This document shows positions 6,901 through 7,370 of a DNA stretch of 7,370 nt, piece after piece. Within the stretch, counting starts at the first letter, position 1; each line of letters begins with the position of its first letter. Below the pieces are notes generated by a model that saw only the letters and a program-made list of their open reading frames with translations, was not told where the DNA came from and did no database searches. The DNA is from DSWT01 sp049975385. GTDB taxonomy: Bacteria; Chloroflexota; Anaerolineae; B4-G1; SLSP01. The stretch lies in NCBI GenBank assembly GCA_049975385.1, contig JBNGDO010000251.1, positions 1 through 7,370 of the forward strand, read 5' to 3'. The translations under genes and the position numbers were made by a program.

Positions 6901-7197
6901 GAGGTTGCCCTCCACCTGGAGACGCGCGCCAGTGTCGAAATAGATGGCTGTGCCCGTGACCGGTGGTGTAATCGTGAGCACAGCGCCGGGGATGACCGTG
7001 ACCGTCGTGGTTACCACATGATAGCATGGGGCATTCCAGATAGTATCGGTGGTGATATCCTGGTTGACGAGTATACAGTCAGGTGGCGGTGCCGCCTGAA
7101 TCACCGTCTCGGGCAACGAGAGAAGCACGAACAAAGCGAGCAATACGACGCAGGCCAATAAAATCGTTCCTGTAAGCGTCAGACTCTTTTTTAACAT
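934..7197 (-). CDS. giant exported protein: beta-helix, Ig-like, nine DUF11 units, beta-propeller
   Basis: This intact 2087-residue protein is probably a surface or extracellular structural or adhesive protein; I know no named homologue. Domains in order: Sec signal peptide (1-36: MLKK, hydrophobic 10-27, likely cleavage after IQAA); right-handed parallel beta-helix (about 60-430); Ig/invasin-like domain (about 434-535); nine DUF11-type sandwiches (about 538-1717) with the usual GE.ITYTI...N.G...A..V.L.D.LP cores; and a YVTN-like beta-propeller (about 1720-2080). A VYLPIVMKG motif at 2008-2016 lies inside the propeller. There is no catalytic motif, LPXTG, dockerin, PEP-CTERM or C-terminal membrane helix, so attachment is unexplained. 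ATG at 7197 is preferred because GGAGGT lies 6 bases upstream and it gives a classic signal peptide. In-frame GTG starts at 7275 and 7269 would add up to 26 residues. The gene is alone on its strand here. Product identity rests on domain patterns; biological role is unknown. Confidence 0.95.
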   Translation of the reverse strand: MLKKSLTLTGTILLACVVLLALFVLLSLPETVIQAAPPPDCILVNQDITTDTIWNAPCYHVVTTTVTVIPGAVLTITPPVTGTAIYFDTGARLQVEGNLQALGTASRPITFTASDPTGTSPCGGQGRWLGILFGTNSGQNRIHYVLIEYACTGIAPSGSTASSDGDQILSNTLRYNGGTGEFHGAIGGDIDYSEIGYNAIYSCSNGIVLNEGSRNLIGYNSIRDIANMGLYLKGGATGGGSYNMINRNAIYDCAVAGIRAEESNNNSITNNEIYNCGAEGIGMGDGSTNIATGNVVYRTMLSSAAPGGAISVISQTSILVQNNYIYDNGGGSGYRAGLYIDKTPEVLNRFLSNVISDTQANAIHFTADTGSASINRAWYNALCSIPAYELQNDASVAIDANYNRWGTPHPNTPTVGTDPLNDNIHGLINPNPLTTWISFAVEGDASGVVTVTLRDQDGNTVPAPLSPEHTPTVPAPNARQIALESNWGTFSPATVVVDGNGVAAATLQQGAGPAPAQILITATDFCGESVFGTLALPDLAITKTALTTQTVVGELVTYRIDYANEGDATATGLTIRDTLPVGMAWVADTAVPPWTRVATTPDVVWTLPSLAAGASGSFLVTTTVNITDACGLQLTNMAVITGTTLEARLDNNADSAEPVTVLCPAIEILKTGPALSKVTDVVTYTYTITNTSVPPSAPALDLVSVIDQGVGWPGLGDLTATALANGCGPLATGAACTFEAPYTVAAGVPDPLVNEVMATYQLAAFNQVVTATDSHSVNLFQPSITFSKTGDPLSKIGDATTYTLTLANTSSSDSPDLECRITDALLGLDQTVTLASGAAPYVLAHPFTVPAGAADPLVNTANVTCSPVGFPNIITATDSHTVDLFQPSVQVEKSGPDEAHPGDAINYTFRITNTGSTDSPALVLDSVIDVGVGWPGLGDLTSLAASNGCASLASGAACAFTVPYVIPSTTPNGALTNTVSVLYHPLDFTNQITDTDQHVLAVTGAIDIVVIKDDNVGPVTNTLMTAENQAVFDRWQQTAAVLAPTQHREFVFEGDLITYTISVVNVGAVPATNVVLTETLPLYTSYVGYGWTLLSGRTYITSVGTLQPGEGVVRYFVVRVDEPLAEGVDNLDNLVCGMSDVPDATPDDNCNHEDTPVLRRPQIEKTFTSPMGVAGQVISFTITYTNPNDVPITGARITDTLPPDTTWHSDTAVDAGWERLATAPEIVWYTPTLGAGAVGSFILNVIYDPAVEACGITLTNTVTLTLLNAGEPYFADEDTATFTIECPADLVVIKDDDVGPTTPFAMAKQATIERLLQREVTTMGITQHREFVYEGDLITYTIAVENVGPYTATNVVLTELLPLYTDYVGYGWTLVSGRTYTMALGTLAPGQGGIYYFVVRVYDIVPDGVNNLVNYVCGWSAETDYNPDDNCNYEDTPLRRRPLRISKTAPRCISPGDDFNYSTFYTNTSLITDFTDVLITDTLSSYVTYEGAVDTWMCTGQVCRYTIDSIPAATYNQPGPLLPVRLSPAFSYTADSVIVNTIEISGGYRYVLTHTVDLGPDVVVVKNDNIGPQPPEQQAVWDEVAALLERPVTTQSEMPGEIQSVAQRLYARPGEIITYTILYANTGIAPANDVVLTERLPDYTTYVGGGWTHAGGRYYTMSLGTLAPRQGGELVFMVEVVDPFPLGVDRVINEVRIATTDEECDLTNNVSYDDTPVRTDALLYVANRDSDTIDVFETTTFAHVTSFSTGDIPFGMVVVDDQLYVANTDGPAPTPASQVQVFDLATHSLITNVTTGYGTLYLTALDGYVYATDHDYGGEGITVIEHATHDVVARLRPNRFQVYDWGFLGITADPTRGQVYTTKHFMGAQGLWTITSTLTPLDFGLHYNVDTGDALPYSTIYNPATDHIYVTFPHLHEVRVYEPSDVPIGDFSEWQVFATQQQAPTPDSTDGGKGMAVMGECTYNSNFAAQSVSVIAEGPCDALYSLGGSTAQATPLTPQDTIIFGFHVYLPIVMKGAQSYPYVAHIAVGGRPKGLAAGGGIVFVTLPEQNRVAVIDTRVGSVVAYIPTPGTYPHTAVIVYDAPWLDQ
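958..2040 (-). other. C-terminal YVTN-like beta-propeller
   Basis: Residues about 1720-2080 form about seven blade-like repeats. Strand starts read LLYVANRDSDTIDVFE, LYVANTDG...VQVFDLAT, YVYATDH...ITVIEHAT, QVYTTKH, HIYVTFP...VRVYEP and IVFVTLPEQNRVAVID, each with the 'YVAN..S.TI.VID..T' logic of YVTN/NHL-type surface propellers. The last full repeat is separated from the others by a diverged stretch (about 1961-2004) and by the VYLPIVMKG motif. The first and last strands may close the ring. Such domains usually mediate protein or glycan binding; no catalytic residues stand out. Confidence 0.82.
1150..1179 (-). other. HVYLPIVMKG motif
   Basis: Residues 2007-2016. A short (F/V)YLP(L/I)V(L/M)(R/K) signature is, from my knowledge of the phylum, frequent near the C-terminal part of exported Chloroflexota proteins; its function is not known to me. 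Here it lies about 70 residues before the C-terminus, between blade-like repeats, and not at the end of the protein. It supports the phylum guess. Confidence 0.55.
2047..2520 (-). repeat. long-form DUF11 repeat, copy 3 (unit 9)
   Basis: Residues about 1560-1717. It opens VVVVKNDNIGPQPP, has the longest insert (about 1573-1607, including EQQAVWDEVAALLER), then YVGGGWTHAGGRYYT, and ends NNVSYDDTPV. It is more diverged than copies 1 and 2: one of the two conserved C-terminal cysteines is absent. Its start is 816 bases from that of copy 2. Confidence 0.82.
2887..3336 (-). repeat. long-form DUF11 repeat, copy 2 (unit 7)
   Basis: Residues about 1288-1437. It opens LVVIKDDDVGPTT, has an insert rich in K/E/R/Q (about 1301-1328), then TQHREFVYEGDLITYTI and YVGYGWTLVSGRTYT. 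It closes with DDNCNYEDTPL. It is the closest relative of copy 1; their starts are 846 bases apart, with one short-form unit between. Confidence 0.85.
3730..4182 (-). repeat. long-form DUF11 repeat, copy 1 (unit 5)
   Basis: Residues about 1006-1156. It opens IVVIKDDNVGPVT, followed by a helix-like insert (about 1019-1047) and then TQHREFVFEGDLITYTI. It closes with DDNCNHEDTPV. The nucleotide sequence around 3901-3960 closely resembles 3058-3117 of copy 2, which indicates duplication within the gene. Confidence 0.85.
5593..5898 (-). other. Ig/invasin-like (Big_1-type) domain
   Basis: Residues about 434-535 contain V.VTLRDQDGNTVPAP, then ALESNWGTFSP..VVVDGNGVAAATLQQGAGPAPAQILITAT. The order 'D.DGN.V......L....G.......T..DG.A..TL..G....A.ITAT' is that of bacterial invasin/intimin Ig-like domains (Big_1). 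It probably acts as a rigid spacer between the beta-helix and the DUF11 array. Identification is by pattern only. Confidence 0.65.
5908..7020 (-). other. beta-helix domain of the giant protein
   Basis: Residues about 60-430 show the cadence of right-handed parallel beta-helix repeats (NosD/Beta_helix type). Repeated turns read N-x-I-Y-x-C-x-x-G-I at residues 198, 248 and 271, with related turns starting near 220, 294, 323 and 353, spaced about 22-28 residues. Asparagines and the C203/C253/C276 series fall at equivalent positions and would stack as ladders. The start (60-110) has the LTI...GTAI.F..GARL.VEGNL.A.GTASRPITFT pattern typical of the N-terminal cap of such secreted proteins. In known families these folds bind or cleave polysaccharides, but no lyase or hydrolase acidic cluster is evident here, so binding or scaffolding is more likely. 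Confidence 0.8.
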
Positions 7198-7203
7198 TCT
7201 ATT

Positions 7204-7209
7204 ACCTCC
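7204..7209 (-). promoter_or_regulatory. strong ribosome binding site that decides the start
   Basis: On the minus strand GGAGGT lies 6 bases before the ATG at 7195-7197. It is a full-length Shine-Dalgarno match and supports this start over the longer in-frame GTG options. Confidence 0.85.
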
Positions 7210-7250
7210 CGTTCTCAATACAGATGAGGCGTAGTGATGCGACAATAAAA

Positions 7251-7283
7251 TGGAGGGGATAAAAATCACGCACACCCCCTCCA
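7251..7283 (-). promoter_or_regulatory. leader hairpin of the giant-protein mRNA
   Basis: TGGAGGGG (7251-7258) and CCCCTCCA (7276-7283) are perfectly complementary over 8 bases with a 17-base loop. In the mRNA the upstream arm is GGAGG-rich, like a ribosome binding site, and the downstream arm contains CCUCC, which could instead pair with the true ribosome binding site at 7204-7209. It lies in the predicted 5' leader. Regulation is inference; the complementarity is seen directly. Confidence 0.4.
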
Positions 7284-7302
7284 GGTAAGGTGCTCTATCT
7301 CC

Positions 7303-7330
7303 ATTATATGATATTCTTTGCGGGAAATAA
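7303..7330 (-). promoter_or_regulatory. probable promoter of the giant-protein gene
   Basis: A perfect -10 box TATAAT is present on the minus strand (7303-7308). The -35 region at 16-base spacing, TTATTT (7325-7330), is poor. Transcription would begin near 7296, leaving a leader of about 98 bases. Upstream, an imperfect inverted repeat AATCTAAT-TACG-ATTGGATT (7336-7355) and an A run (7356-7362) fall where an UP element or an activator site would lie, which may compensate for the weak -35 box. Confidence 0.55.
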
Positions 7331-7370
7331 GTTAAAATCTAATTACGATTGGATTAAAAAAAGTAAAGGG

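Noticed and set aside
934..7197. Possible polymorphic toxin or enzyme at the C-terminus of the giant protein
   Set aside because: The C-terminal 360 residues are propeller-like repeats up to the last strand, with no small variable toxin domain, catalytic motif or adjacent immunity gene. The nearby toxin-antitoxin pair is on the other strand with its own promoter.

Overview
The window most likely comes from a GC-rich, environmental, filamentous-type bacterium of the Chloroflexota (Anaerolineae-like). This is an inference from three things: a giant secreted DUF11 / beta-helix / beta-propeller protein, a VYLPIVMKG-type motif that I associate with exported Chloroflexota proteins, and short GTCCC-GTA-GGGAC palindromes between genes. 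No rRNA, tRNA or taxonomic marker gene is present, so the assignment is tentative.

Layout. Positions 1-190 are non-coding and hold a cluster of small GC-rich hairpins plus a hairpin that reads as an intrinsic terminator on the minus strand. A well-formed sigma70-type promoter (191-219) then drives a two-gene plus-strand operon: a BrnT-family toxin (274-564, GTG start) and a small overlapping partner, probably its antitoxin (539-781). A short gap (782-933) holds a perfect 16-bp hairpin between the convergent transcription units. The rest of the window (934-7197, minus strand) is one uninterrupted gene for a 2087-residue exported protein. Its leader (7198-7370) has a strong ribosome binding site, a -10 box, a hairpin and an AT-rich upstream element.

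The large protein has, in order, a Sec signal peptide, a right-handed parallel beta-helix, an Ig/invasin-like domain, nine DUF11-type beta-sandwich units and a C-terminal YVTN-like beta-propeller. The DUF11 units fall into sequence subtypes. The last five alternate between a long form with a helix-like insert and a short form, which points to duplication of a two-domain block. The cysteines fall in subtype-specific, conserved pairs. The short VYLPIVMKG motif sits inside the propeller, before its last repeats. No enzyme active site, wall-sorting signal or C-terminal membrane anchor is visible, so a structural, adhesive or surface-display role is most likely.

The two transcription units look functionally unrelated. 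The toxin-antitoxin pair has lower GC content in a sampled stretch (about 42% against about 63% in a sampled stretch of the large gene) and lies next to repeats, as an acquired module would. I see no clear new defence or metabolic system. The most unusual material is the internal architecture of the giant protein and the possible RNA switch in its leader.
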